Of a stretch of 64,000 nt of DNA, positions 1 to 8,541 are shown piece by piece (position 1 is the stretch's first letter; each line of letters starts with the position of its first letter). The notes under the pieces were generated by a model. That model was given only the letters and a program-made list of their open reading frames with translations, had not been told where the DNA came from and did not search any database. Source of the DNA: Pseudophaeobacter arcticus DSM 23566 (GTDB taxonomy: Bacteria; Pseudomonadota; Alphaproteobacteria; Rhodobacterales; Rhodobacteraceae); NCBI RefSeq assembly GCF_000473205.1, contig NZ_KI421507.1, forward strand, positions 175,074-239,073, given 5' to 3'. A program made the position numbers and the translations under genes.

Positions 1-17
1 CCAGGCGGAGTGTTGAT

Positions 18-1871
18 GTGATCAGGAATATCTCAATAAATGTAAGGCTGCTCATTTCCGGCATTACAGCAGTGTCCTCCATCGTATGTCTCGCCAGTCT
101 TGCGATTTATAGTCTTTGGCAGAGTGAGCTGGAATTGGAGCGGCAAATTTCAGTCACTGATGCGGTGCGTCAGGAATTAACTGCGGATCTAAAACACGAA
201 GCGATAGAAGGACTTGTTGTCAACAGTCTGCTTGAGGGGGGGGCGCACTCCAATGCTGATCAGGCGGCGTTGAAAGCGGAGCTTGCAGAGGAGGCAGAGC
301 TGCTTCTGGCCTCACTGGAAAACCTCAAGGCAACAGAACTCCACCCTGACATTATGGCCCTGATCGCGGCAGCTATGCCATTGACAGAGGCCTATATCGC
401 TTCAGCGCAGGATCTTCAGGCCCAGGGTTTCCGTGATAGAGCTGCGGCTCTGGCGGTGCTGCCGTCCTTTTTACAGGAGTTCGCTGCATTGAAGCAGGCG
501 CTCACTCCTCTTGGTCAAAATATCGAAGAGCTTTCCAGTAAAACGGCTGCGGCAGCGCGGGCCCATGATATGGCAATGCTTTATAGCTTGCTGGGGATCT
601 CCGGCCTGACCATCCTGGTGGTCGTGTATAATGCACGGAAAACGACGCTGACCATCACCAGACCCATTGAACGTCTGCGCATGGCTCTCAAAGATGTGGC
701 AAAAGGCGATTTTGAACTCAGAATCTCGGAACGAATGCGCCCGGATGATTTTGGGGAAATTGCCCATGATATTGATTTGATTTCTGAACGTGTCGTTCTA
801 ACGCTCGCTGAACAAGATGCCAGACGTGCCGAAGGCGAGCGTGTCATTGCGCGCCTTGGCAATGGGTTGCAAAACCTGTCGAAAGGGAATTTCAGTGATC
901 GCATTGGCGAAGTTTTTGATGATGACTATGAACCCCTGCGCGTTGACTACAATGAAACGGTAGATAACCTGAACGAATTGATTTCCAGGGTGGTTCTGGC
1001 CAGTAAGGGAATTCAGGGGCGCTCCAGTGAAATCCAGGTTGCCTCCGAAGATCTGTCGACGCGCACGGCCAGCCAGGCCGCAACGCTGGAAGAGACCGCA
1101 GCCGCGCTGGAGCAGATGGCCATGAGCGTCAATACCGCAGCGCAAAACACCAAAGAAGTCGAGCAGGCTGTGGTCACGGCGCGCAGCGATGTCGAACACA
1201 GCGGCCGGGTTGTTGAGGGGGCCATTGCTGCCATGAATGAAATCGAGGCATCTTCCAGCCGTATTTCACAGATCATTGGCGTGATTGACGACATCGCCTT
1301 TCAGACCAATCTCTTGGCGCTCAATGCCGGGGTTGAAGCGGCACGTGCCGGGGAAGTGGGGCGGGGCTTTGCTGTTGTTGCCTCTGAGGTCCGCGGTCTG
1401 GCACAGCGCTCTTCTGAAGCGGCAAAGGAGATCAAAATTCTGATCGGGACCAGCTCGGGTCATGTTCAGGACGGGGTGCAGCAGGTTGACGGAGCCGGCA
1501 AGGCGCTGGAAGCGGTTGTACAGCAGGTCGCCCATATATCAGAGCTGGTATCGGGTATTTCTGCGGTCTCTGCCAATCAGGCTACGGGTATCAACGAAGT
1601 CAATATCGGCATGTCTCAGCTGGACCAGGTGACCCAGCAGAATGCAACCATGGTTGATGAGTCGAGCGCTGCTATCCAGTCTTTGAACGGCGAAGCCCGT
1701 GGTCTAAACGAGCTGGTCGGCCAGTTTGTGTTGCGCGAGGCGCAGGATCAGGCCGGAGAAAAAGGCCAATGGCAGGACAGCGCCTCTGAGGGGGTTTTTG
1801 CAGAGGCAACTGACGATTTTGAACTGGATGAGATGGGCTATGAGGAAGAGCTGCTGTCTCGGTCTGCCTGA
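18..1871 (+). CDS. Methyl-accepting chemotaxis protein
   Basis: A 617-residue transmembrane chemoreceptor that would pass ligand information to CheA/CheW. Membrane segments are visible at about residues 9-33 and 187-204, enclosing a periplasmic sensor of about 150 residues of no recognised type. A HAMP domain follows at about 206-258, then a second HAMP-like module at about 275-320, then the long signalling coiled coil. The conserved hairpin tip at about 425-470 includes [20 protein letters not shown] and [11 protein letters not shown]. No C-terminal CheR/CheB pentapeptide (NWETF type) is seen. Translation starts at a GTG preceded by GGCGGAG seven bases upstream; the left edge is close, so an upstream start cannot be excluded. 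No other chemotaxis gene is nearby, so the ligand is unknown. Confidence 0.93.
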   Translation: MIRNISINVRLLISGITAVSSIVCLASLAIYSLWQSELELERQISVTDAVRQELTADLKHEAIEGLVVNSLLEGGAHSNADQAALKAELAEEAELLLASLENLKATELHPDIMALIAAAMPLTEAYIASAQDLQAQGFRDRAAALAVLPSFLQEFAALKQALTPLGQNIEELSSKTAAAARAHDMAMLYSLLGISGLTILVVVYNARKTTLTITRPIERLRMALKDVAKGDFELRISERMRPDDFGEIAHDIDLISERVVLTLAEQDARRAEGERVIARLGNGLQNLSKGNFSDRIGEVFDDDYEPLRVDYNETVDNLNELISRVVLASKGIQGRSSEIQVASEDLSTRTASQAATLEETAAALEQMAMSVNTAAQNTKEVEQAVVTARSDVEHSGRVVEGAIAAMNEIEASSSRISQIIGVIDDIAFQTNLLALNAGVEAARAGEVGRGFAVVASEVRGLAQRSSEAAKEIKILIGTSSGHVQDGVQQVDGAGKALEAVVQQVAHISELVSGISAVSANQATGINEVNIGMSQLDQVTQQNATMVDESSAAIQSLNGEARGLNELVGQFVLREAQDQAGEKGQWQDSASEGVFAEATDDFELDEMGYEEELLSRSA

Positions 1872-1934
1872 GCCATCGACCAGTCAGGACCATCGAAGGC
1901 GATCACAGGTTGGGCGAGATGTCGGATAATAGCC

Positions 1935-1994
1935 GGGAGCGCCCAGTTTGAATTTCAGCCCACAGTTCACGGCTGTTTCAAACGGGGCGCTCCC
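1935..1994. repeat. Long imperfect inverted repeat between convergent genes
   Basis: The left arm (1935-1960) begins GGGAGCGCCC and continues AGTTTGAA. The right arm (1971-1994) is its reverse complement with one mismatch and a small bulge, ending GGGGCGCTCCC. The loop is about ten bases. It sits between the convergent chemoreceptor and DUF1127 genes, so it could end transcription from both sides, but neither side has a T-run. A palindromic repeat element is the alternative. Confidence 0.7.
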
Positions 1995-2013
1995 GCTAAA
2001 TTGTGAAACTGTC

Positions 2014-2241
2014 TTAAAGATAGTAGCTGTCGGAAAAGACGTGGTGCACCAGCTGATCACGTTTGAGGCCGCGTTTTGCGAGTTCTTCGTCGCTCAAAGC
2101 CATCAGTTTGTTCAGGGTCTGGTAGCGGGTGTTGTTTTCGGCAATTGCGACCAAACCTCTGCCCAGGGCTGTGAAGGGCTTCGCAAGAAGGTTCAGAATG
2201 CCCAGGGCGGTTGGGACGGTGTAAAGTGCGGTATGTGCCAT
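2014..2241 (-). CDS. DUF1127 family small protein
   Basis: A 75-residue basic protein. The C-terminal half (LNKLMALSDEELAKRGLKRD) carries the arginine-rich, YjiS-like DUF1127 motif: short helix, loop, 'L..LSD.EL...G..R'. Members are small proteins; some alphaproteobacterial ones bind RNA or affect phosphate and RNA turnover. Whether that applies here is unknown. An AGGAG eight bases upstream supports the start. The gene stands alone and converges on the chemoreceptor gene across a long inverted repeat. Confidence 0.85.
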   Translation of the reverse strand: MAHTALYTVPTALGILNLLAKPFTALGRGLVAIAENNTRYQTLNKLMALSDEELAKRGLKRDQLVHHVFSDSYYL

Positions 2242-2554
2242 TGCAGGTCACTCCTGTTAAAACGTCTCCCATGAGGGGAACATAGGCAGCGGATTTGCGC
2301 GCTGCTAGCTGCCGTGCCGTCATAGCCGTTATGCGCCAAACACGGGCAGCGGATCGGCCTAAATTTCAGGCAGGAAAATTGTCTTTCAGCTAGAATTCTT
2401 GCGCTTTGTGAAGCCTTTACCCCCTGGCGCGGGACGGACCCCTATATTCCGGGATCCGTCGGTCCTGACCCTGGGCTGTTGCAAATTGCAAGCATGAGGG
2501 GAAAATGGTGATTTTTCCCGTTGCGAGCATGACCCTAATCATAACAATTGCGCC
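2242..2554. other. Divergent intergenic region upstream of the DUF1127 and DUF4178 genes
   Basis: 313 bases without a credible gene. It must hold the promoter of the leftward DUF1127 gene and of the rightward DUF4178/DUF350 operon. A CCTATAT element at 2441-2447 could be part of a -10 box, but no convincing -35 partner at normal spacing was found. The only clear structure is the repeat-flanked hairpin at 2486-2532. Confidence 0.5.
2486..2532 (+). promoter_or_regulatory. Hairpin flanked by direct repeats, leader of the DUF4178 operon
   Basis: TTGCAAGCATGA (2486-2497) and TTGCGAGCATGA (2521-2532) are near-identical 12-mers 35 bases apart. Between them GGGAAAA (2499-2505) pairs with TTTTCCC (2513-2519). 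The element ends 22 bases before the first ATG of the operon, so it may be a regulator site or a 5' leader structure. The regulator is unknown. Confidence 0.4.
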
Positions 2555-3166
2555 ATGAGCGAAATGAATTGTCCCAATTGTGGTCATCCGGTCAGCCCGG
2601 CGATCAAAAGCGTCAAGATGATCACCTGCGAGTCCTGTGCGACCACCCTGCTGCTAGAGGATGCAGGGCTGCGTCTGGCGGGCGATCAGGGGGTGCTGCA
2701 TGAGGTGCCGATGATTTGCCAGTTGGGTGATGAGCTCAAGATCGGCAAGGGGCGGTATCAGATTTTGGGTCATGCCCGGTTTTCCTATGGGCGTGGCACC
2801 TGGGATGAATTCTGGGCGATCGACGGGGCCGGTAATCCGGTGTGGATTTCCGTCGATGAGGGCGATTTGATCCTGCAACGTGAGCTGCCTGAAAAAGACT
2901 GGCCAAAATTCCGGGGCAGGCTGCGCCTGGGCCGTACGCTGCGCTACAAGACCGAAGGGTTTCGCGTCGACGAGGAGGGAACCGGAACCTGTGTTGGCCT
3001 CAAGGGCAGCTTTGGGCACCCGCTGACCGTGGGAGAGAGCTATCGTTTTCTCAACCTGCAGGGGGAGGATGGCACTGTGCTCTCGGCAGAAAGTGTCGGC
3101 ACAGATTATGAATGGTTCATTGGCAGCTGGATTGACCCCTTTGAGGTCGAGGTCAAAGCCGCATGA
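2555..3166 (+). CDS. DUF4178 zinc-ribbon protein
   Basis: A 203-residue soluble protein. It opens with a zinc ribbon made of two Cys pairs (C6-x2-C9 and C25-x2-C28) and continues with one DUF4178 beta-rich module (GDELKIGKGRYQILGHARFS... WDEFWAIDGAGNPVWISVDEGD). The biochemical role of DUF4178 is unknown. It is first in a cluster with a second DUF4178 protein, a small membrane peptide, DUF350 and a spermidine-synthase-like enzyme, an association that from memory recurs in other proteobacteria. It overlaps the next gene by 4 nt (ATGA), so the two proteins are probably made together. Confidence 0.8.
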   Translation: MSEMNCPNCGHPVSPAIKSVKMITCESCATTLLLEDAGLRLAGDQGVLHEVPMICQLGDELKIGKGRYQILGHARFSYGRGTWDEFWAIDGAGNPVWISVDEGDLILQRELPEKDWPKFRGRLRLGRTLRYKTEGFRVDEEGTGTCVGLKGSFGHPLTVGESYRFLNLQGEDGTVLSAESVGTDYEWFIGSWIDPFEVEVKAA

Positions 3167-4473
3167 GCCTGAACCCAGAGCTGAAGTCGATCAATTGCAC
3201 CGCCTGCGGGGCCGGGCTCGACATTCTGGGCGGCGGTCGGGTGACCACCCATATCTGTAGCTATTGCGGTACGGCGCTGGACGCGTTGGACAATTATAAG
3301 ACTCTGGCAAAATTCAATATTCTGGAGCGCCCGGAGACGCCGATCAAGATTGGCGCGGCGGGGCAGATTTTTGGGGTGAATTATACCGTCATTGGCATTC
3401 TTGAACACGAAGAGGCCTGGCGCGGGCGCAGTTGGAAATGGGTGGACCATCAGGTATTCTCTCCCACCCATGGCTATGCCTGGATCACCCTTGAGGATGG
3501 CCATCTGACCTTTTCTCGGCGCTACCGCAAACCAGTGGGCTGGCTGTCAGCAGCTGAGGTCAATCGAGCAGACACCCGCCCGAGGGTGCGGGCAGGGGGG
3601 GAGGTGTTCCAATATTATGACACTTCAACCAGCGCTGTGATCTATGCCGAAGGTGAATTCACCTGGGCGCCGCGCAAGGGACAGAAGACCACCACAATTA
3701 CGGCGATGTCCGAAAATGCGATGTTGGGCTTTTCGACCACCAACCGGGAGCGCGAGATCTACCACACGGTCTACCTGCAGCGGGGCGAGCTTTCCGGCTT
3801 TGATCTGCCTTCTGGGGGCAAGCCAAGCGGTGTACATGCGCTTCAGAAAATGAAGGCAGGGGCCAACGCTGGTTTTGTGACCAAGGCCGGACTGGGCTGC
3901 ATGGTGCTGTGCCTGTTTTTGGCGATGATCTTGGCGCTGCAAAACGGGGAGCGGGCCGAGACGCGGCAGCAGTTCCCTGTGGCGGAGCTGCCGGTGACCA
4001 TCCCGTTTGAGGTGACCAAACCAGGGCGGCTGACGCGCATTGATCTGCAGGGCAATGGGCGCAATAGTTGGCATTTCCTGTCGGTCGAGCTGGAAGATCC
4101 CGAGGGCGAGGTGCTGTTTGAATCCGGGCGCACCGTGGAATATTACAATGGCCACGACAATGAGGGCAGCTGGAGCGAGGGCAGCAATGCGGCGAGCCTG
4201 GCCTTTTTCCCGCCGACGGCTGGAATCTATTCGGTGACGCTGAATTTGGAAGAAAGCGGTTTTTGGGCGCCAAGTGTGAATCGCGCCTCTTCGCCGCAGC
4301 GCCAGATGACCGTGGTGAACCTGCAAATTCGCAATGGTGTTTCCAGCAGTTTCTGGCTGGTCTTGCTGGCTCTTGGCTTTGGTTGTATCGGCGGCCTGCC
4401 GATGCTGCGCCGCTATCTGCATAACAGGGCCCGCTGGCGCGACAGCGACTGGGTCGATGAGGACGACGATTGA
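3163..4473 (+). CDS. Membrane-anchored DUF4178 protein with zinc ribbon
   Basis: A 436-residue paralogue of the preceding protein. It has a zinc ribbon (C12-x2-C15, C32-x2-C35), a DUF4178 module at about 60-200, one membrane segment at about 245-262, a beta-rich extracytoplasmic domain at about 270-390 (VPFEVTKP-like opening, then PTAGIYSVTLNLEES, resembling a jelly-roll or pre-peptidase-type fold), a second membrane segment at about 395-415, and an acidic tail (DSDWVDEDDD). The zinc ribbon would face the cytoplasm and the beta domain the periplasm. It overlaps the upstream DUF4178 gene and lies 1 nt before the 52-residue peptide gene. Function unknown. Confidence 0.8.
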   Translation: MSLNPELKSINCTACGAGLDILGGGRVTTHICSYCGTALDALDNYKTLAKFNILERPETPIKIGAAGQIFGVNYTVIGILEHEEAWRGRSWKWVDHQVFSPTHGYAWITLEDGHLTFSRRYRKPVGWLSAAEVNRADTRPRVRAGGEVFQYYDTSTSAVIYAEGEFTWAPRKGQKTTTITAMSENAMLGFSTTNREREIYHTVYLQRGELSGFDLPSGGKPSGVHALQKMKAGANAGFVTKAGLGCMVLCLFLAMILALQNGERAETRQQFPVAELPVTIPFEVTKPGRLTRIDLQGNGRNSWHFLSVELEDPEGEVLFESGRTVEYYNGHDNEGSWSEGSNAASLAFFPPTAGIYSVTLNLEESGFWAPSVNRASSPQRQMTVVNLQIRNGVSSSFWLVLLALGFGCIGGLPMLRRYLHNRARWRDSDWVDEDDD

Positions 4474-4474
4474 G

Positions 4475-4633
4475 ATGATTTTGTTTCGCCTGATCTTTGT
4501 CCTGCTTTCGGGCCTGGCCATCGCTGGAACCACCTATGTCGCCTATATGGGCCATGGCGGCGAAAGCCGTGATCTGGATCGCTCGATCCGCGCCGTGAGC
4601 GCAGGGCGGGGATTGAATGGAAGTATCAAATAG
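4475..4633 (+). CDS. Small single-span membrane protein
   Basis: A 52-residue reading frame starting at the ATG just after the DUF4178 stop codon. It has one hydrophobic segment (LFRLIFVLLSGLAIAGTTYV) and a short polar tail rich in Arg, Asp and Ser. Its position, co-directional and packed between two conserved membrane-cluster genes with 11 nt to the DUF350 gene, argues that it is real. No family was recognised; it may be an accessory subunit of the neighbouring membrane proteins. Confidence 0.6.
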   Translation: MILFRLIFVLLSGLAIAGTTYVAYMGHGGESRDLDRSIRAVSAGRGLNGSIK

Positions 4634-4644
4634 AGAGGGTTCTC

Positions 4645-4869
4645 ATGGAGTATCTTGCTGCAATTCAGCTGACTGAAATGATCAGCACCATTGTCTATAC
4701 CATCCTGGGGGTCGCGCTCATGGGGCTGGTCTGGAAGGTCATTGACTGGATAACGCCTTTTCCCATCATGAAAGAGATCGAGCAGGATCAGAACATGGCG
4801 CTGGCGGTGTTGATCGGACTGGTGTTCGTGTCGATCTCTATTATCATTGCGGCTGTCATTGTCTCCTGA
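4645..4869 (+). CDS. DUF350 small membrane protein
   Basis: A 74-residue protein with two hydrophobic helices (about 13-35 and 52-72) joined by a short loop, IMKEIEQDQNMALAVLIG. The E-x-x-Q-N-x-A-x-A-x-x-x-G pattern opening the second helix is typical of DUF350 (the YjfL family in E. coli). DUF350 proteins often occur beside spermidine-synthase-like and PspA-type envelope genes, but their function is unproven. An AGAGGG motif eight bases upstream supports the start. The downstream aminopropyltransferase-like gene overlaps its 3' end. Confidence 0.85.
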   Translation: MEYLAAIQLTEMISTIVYTILGVALMGLVWKVIDWITPFPIMKEIEQDQNMALAVLIGLVFVSISIIIAAVIVS

Positions 4870-6481
4870 CCCGCATTGCGCAACGGCAGCGGAGGCAGGC
4901 GCATCAGCTGACCCGGTTGCGGCGGCCAAATCCCTGCGCCTGCGGGAAACCTGGCTCTTGGTGGCGACCTTTCTGGTGGCTGTGGCGGGCCTTATCTATG
5001 AGCTGATCGCGGCCACATTGTCGAGCTACCTGCTGGGCGATTCCGTGCGCCAGTTCTCGTATGTGATTGGGGTATTCCTGTCTTCCATGGGGTTGGGGGC
5101 CTGGCTGTCGCGCTATGTCGACCGCGCCATGGCGGGCTTTGTCTGGGCGCAGATCCTGCTGGGGGTCGCGGGTGGGTTCATGGCGCCGGCTGTGTTTCTC
5201 AGCTTTGCCTGGATGGAGAGCGTCAGCCTGCCGCTCTACGGATTGCTGGTCACGGTTGGGCTGTTGTCGGGGATGGAGATCCCGCTGATCGCGCGGGTGC
5301 TCAAAGACATTGGTGCACCGGAGTTTCGCTTTGAGAATGTTCTCAGCGTCGATTACATTGGCGCGCTGGTGGCCTCGCTTGCCTTTCCATTGCTGATCAT
5401 TCCACATCTTGGGCTGATGGCCGGGAGCCTGGCCTTTGGGACCCTGAACCTAGGGGTTGCGGGGCTTTCCTTGTGGGTTTTTCGCCGCGATACCAGTCGG
5501 GCTCAGGTGGGGGTCTGGGCAATTGCCCTGCTGGTGACGCTGCTTGCGCTGTGGCAGGCAGAGCGTTTGGTGTCGGTGACGGAGAGCAATCTGTTTGAGG
5601 ATGATATCATCCTCAGCGAAGCCACGCCCTATCAGCAGATCACCGTCACCCGGTATCGCGACCGCACCCGGCTGTTTCTGGATTACTCGATCCAGTTTGA
5701 TAGCCTGGATGAGTACCGCTACCATGAAAGCCTGGTGCATCCGGCCATGGCTCTGGCACCACGGCGCAAATCCGTTCTGATCCTTGGCGGTGGCGATGGT
5801 ATGGCGCTACGCGAGGTCTTGCGCTGGGCTGAGGTCGATAAGGTCACGCTGGTCGATCTGGATCCGCGTGTCACTGCGCTGTTTCGTGACCACCCGGATC
5901 TGTCACAGCTGAACAGCGGATCTCTGTCTGATCCACGCGTCGAGATCAAAAACGCCGATGCCTGGCGCTTTGTTGACGACAGCAGTGCGGTCTATGACGT
6001 CATCTTCGTAGATCTTCCCGACCCCAAGAACCTGGCCCTGTCCAAGCTCTATAGCCGCCAATTCTATGGTGCTCTGGTCGAGCGGCTGAGCGCGCAGGGG
6101 GTTATGGTGACGCAGGCGGGATCGCCGCTTTTTGCCCGCGAAGCCTTCTGGTCGATCAATGCGACCCTGCAGTCCAGCCGCAACCCCCAGGCCCCGGGCG
6201 CGGGGCTTGCGACACTGCCCTATCATGCCTACCTGCCCAGCTTTGGCGATTGGGGGTTTGTACTGGCCAGTCCACAAAAACTGGCCTCGACGCGGCTTGA
6301 CTTGCCGACAGGCCTGCCGACAGATGTCGCCGCGCAGCTGAAATATATTACGCCGGAAGTCTGGCAGGCGGCGCAGGTGTTTGATCCGCAAAGCGGGCCA
6401 GTGCCGGTCGCGGTCAATACGGTGCAATCACATGCTTTGGTTGGCTACTACCTGGATGGTTGGGCGCGTTGGTTTGAGTAG
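4847..6481 (+). CDS. Membrane-anchored spermidine-synthase-like protein
   Basis: 544 residues. The N-terminal half has about six or seven membrane helices (from WLLVATFLVAVAGLIYELI), the extra membrane domain found on some SpeE homologues. The C-terminal half is a class I methyltransferase-fold aminopropyltransferase domain: SLVHPAMAL, the glycine-rich loop LILGGGDGMALREVL at about 310-324, acidic LVDLDP, and FVDLPDPKN, which supplies the conserved Asp. True spermidine synthases transfer aminopropyl from decarboxylated SAM to putrescine. No SAM decarboxylase gene is in the window, so the substrate is uncertain. The start is awkward: the frame opens at a TTG inside the DUF350 gene with no ribosome-binding site, so translation may depend on reinitiation. 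Confidence 0.82.
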   Translation: MRLSLSPDPHCATAAEAGASADPVAAAKSLRLRETWLLVATFLVAVAGLIYELIAATLSSYLLGDSVRQFSYVIGVFLSSMGLGAWLSRYVDRAMAGFVWAQILLGVAGGFMAPAVFLSFAWMESVSLPLYGLLVTVGLLSGMEIPLIARVLKDIGAPEFRFENVLSVDYIGALVASLAFPLLIIPHLGLMAGSLAFGTLNLGVAGLSLWVFRRDTSRAQVGVWAIALLVTLLALWQAERLVSVTESNLFEDDIILSEATPYQQITVTRYRDRTRLFLDYSIQFDSLDEYRYHESLVHPAMALAPRRKSVLILGGGDGMALREVLRWAEVDKVTLVDLDPRVTALFRDHPDLSQLNSGSLSDPRVEIKNADAWRFVDDSSAVYDVIFVDLPDPKNLALSKLYSRQFYGALVERLSAQGVMVTQAGSPLFAREAFWSINATLQSSRNPQAPGAGLATLPYHAYLPSFGDWGFVLASPQKLASTRLDLPTGLPTDVAAQLKYITPEVWQAAQVFDPQSGPVPVAVNTVQSHALVGYYLDGWARWFE

Positions 6482-6516
6482 AAGGCAGGCGCCATGGCTC
6501 CAAAGGGGGAAGGATG

Positions 6517-6542
6517 CGGGCCCGGTGTAAAACACGGGCCCG
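6517..6542. terminator. Bidirectional hairpin between convergent genes
   Basis: CGGGCCCG (6517-6524) is repeated as an inverted copy at 6535-6542, extended by TGT/ACA with one bulged base. It lies between the convergent spermidine-synthase-like gene and hmuV. There is no T-run, so it may work as a structural or Rho-assisted end. Confidence 0.5.
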
Positions 6543-6619
6543 ATCACCTGATGCTTGCCGCTACGCAGCCCGCCTACACATAGTCGGGCGAGACCGATGC
6601 TTGCCTCGCCGCCAGCCTG

Positions 6620-7450
6620 CTAACGGGCCTGCGCCGGCAACGCCGCGCGCGCCTGTGGCAGCAGAAAGGGTATCTCGATAGGGGGGGTGGTGTTGACCGG
6701 GATCGGGCAGCCATAGGTGCGTGCCAAGGTTGCATCCGTCAGCACCTCAGCCGGAGTGCCGGTTGCAGCCACCTGTCCTGCCTCCATCAGCACCATATGG
6801 TCGGCAAACATGGCGGTAAGGTTGAGGTCATGCATCACCGCAACAACTCCGCCCCCACGCGCGGCATAGCTGCGGGCCAGATCCATCACGGTGAACTGGT
6901 GCCCGATGTCGAGGCTGGCGACGGGCTCATCCAGGATCAGCCAGCGCGGAGCTCCATCCACAACCGGCTCCCATACCTGGGTTATAACCCGCGCCAGTTG
7001 CACGCGCTGTTGTTCCCCACCTGACAGATCCTGATACATGCGCCCGGCAAAACCGGATAGGCCAACGGTTCCTAGCGCCTGCAGGGGAACCGAACTATCG
7101 GCGGCCGACAGGCCAGCGCTGAGACCCAAACGCACAATTTCGAGCACGGTAAAGGGAAAGGCAATGCTGCTGTTTTGCGGCTGCACCGCACGAATGGCTG
7201 CCAACTCCCAGGGCTTCAGGTTGGCCACATCCACCCCGTTGAGGCGCACCTGGCCACCGTGGGGCACTTCGCCGGTCATGGCGCGCAGCAGGGTTGTTTT
7301 GCCAGACCCATTGGGGCCGACAATTGCGGTTACCTTGCCAGAGGTGGCCGTGAAATCAACCGCGTGCAAGACTTGGCTGCGCCCCAGTTTGACGCTGATG
7401 CCCTTGGCCTCCAATTGCGCTGTGGGCCCGATGTGCGTTGTCATGGTCAT
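6620..7450 (-). CDS. hmuV: Hemin ABC transporter ATP-binding protein HmuV
   Basis: A 276-residue ATPase that powers hemin import across the inner membrane with HmuU. Walker A is GPNGSGKTTLL, the signature is [14 protein letters not shown], Walker B is RWLILDEPVASLD, and the switch His is in AVMHDLNLT. The insert between signature and Walker B (TQVWEPVVDGAP) is typical of HmuV/BhuV. The reading frame extends much further upstream, but the chosen ATG (7450) overlaps the hmuU stop as ATGA and gives normal family length. Last gene of the hmuSTUV operon. Confidence 0.95.
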   Translation of the reverse strand: MTMTTHIGPTAQLEAKGISVKLGRSQVLHAVDFTATSGKVTAIVGPNGSGKTTLLRAMTGEVPHGGQVRLNGVDVANLKPWELAAIRAVQPQNSSIAFPFTVLEIVRLGLSAGLSAADSSVPLQALGTVGLSGFAGRMYQDLSGGEQQRVQLARVITQVWEPVVDGAPRWLILDEPVASLDIGHQFTVMDLARSYAARGGGVVAVMHDLNLTAMFADHMVLMEAGQVAATGTPAEVLTDATLARTYGCPIPVNTTPPIEIPFLLPQARAALPAQAR

Positions 7451-8541
7451 ATTCCCAGATCTCCCCGTCGTTTGAGCAGGATCCACAAAAACACCGGCGC
7501 GCCCAGGATGGCGGTGATAATGCCGATGGGCAGCTCTGCCGGCGCAACGATGACCCGGGCTGATATATCCGCCGCCAGCAGCAGCGATGCGCCAAGCAGG
7601 GCGGCATTGGGCAGCAGGCTGTGGTGATCGGGACCCGTTGCAAGGCGCAGCAGATGCGGCACCACAATGCCGATAAAACCAATCCCGCCAGAGACCGCCA
7701 CCGCGGCCCCGGTGGCCCCGGCCACGGCCAGGATCGCGGTGTTTTTCACCCGTTGCACGGCAATGCCCACATGGCCGGCAGCGGCTTCCCCCAAGGCCAT
7801 GCCATTCAGGCCACGCGCCAAAAAGGGGGCTGTGGCCAGCGCAAGACAAATGATCGGTAAAGCCGACAGGACCTTGGCCCAAGTGGCTCCGGCAAGAGAC
7901 CCCAATCCCCAAAAATTCAAGTCCCGCAATTGGGCATCATCGCTGATATAGGTCAGGACGCCAGACGCGGCTCCGGCAAGTGCCCCCATTGCGATCCCTG
8001 CCAGCAACATGGTTGCAACCGAGGTTCTGCCACCCCAGGTCGAGACCCGGTACAGCAGCAGGGTCGACACCCATCCGCCCAAAAAGGCGGCAACAGGGAC
8101 GACCCAATAGCCAAGTATCTGCTGCAGGGGGACTGGAAGCAGGCCGCCCAATACGATCGCGGCAGCAGCGGCCAGCCCGGCGCCAGCATTGACCCCGACG
8201 ATACCAGGGTCGGCCAGCGGGTTGCGAAACAGCCCCTGCATCACCGCGCCAGAAAGTGCCAGCGCGGCGCCAACCAATATGCCCATGCACAGGCGCGGCA
8301 GGCGAATATCCAACAGCACCACACGGTCCATTGTGGACAGTTCCCGCCCCGCAGCCAGATCTTTCAGCGCCGTCCAGAGCGATGCATCTGAGGCACCGGT
8401 GGTGAGGGACAGAACGGAGGTCACGATGAGAAGGAGGGTCAAAATAACGGTCAATTGCCGGGCTCTGACACGGCGATCGGCAAGAGGGGCGGAGCCGGGG
8501 GGCGGGTTTGCCCCCTTGATATCGGTTGACAGCGCGGTCAC
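7447..8541 (-). CDS. hmuU: Hemin ABC transporter permease HmuU (FecCD family)
   Basis: A 364-residue polytopic inner-membrane protein of the BtuC/FecCD family. Recognisable features are RLPRLCMGILVGAALALSGA, QGLFRNPLADPGIVGVNAGA, and the C-terminal SGGIGFIGIVVPHLLRL that contacts the ATPase. About nine or ten helices are predicted. The N-terminus carries a short cytoplasmic tail before the first helix (TVILTLLLIVTSVLSL). It shares 4-nt overlaps with hmuT upstream and hmuV downstream, so the three products are translationally coupled. Confidence 0.95.
   Translation of the reverse strand: MTALSTDIKGANPPPGSAPLADRRVRARQLTVILTLLLIVTSVLSLTTGASDASLWTALKDLAAGRELSTMDRVVLLDIRLPRLCMGILVGAALALSGAVMQGLFRNPLADPGIVGVNAGAGLAAAAAIVLGGLLPVPLQQILGYWVVPVAAFLGGWVSTLLLYRVSTWGGRTSVATMLLAGIAMGALAGAASGVLTYISDDAQLRDLNFWGLGSLAGATWAKVLSALPIICLALATAPFLARGLNGMALGEAAAGHVGIAVQRVKNTAILAVAGATGAAVAVSGGIGFIGIVVPHLLRLATGPDHHSLLPNAALLGASLLLAADISARVIVAPAELPIGIITAILGAPVFLWILLKRRGDLGI

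Noticed and set aside
2400-2460. Possible heat-shock (RpoH-type) promoter ahead of the DUF4178 operon
   Set aside because: A CCTATAT element exists but no -35 box at the right distance was found.
3625-4533. A 302-codon open frame opposite the second DUF4178 gene
   Set aside because: Overlaps conserved DUF4178 coding; arginine/proline-rich shadow.
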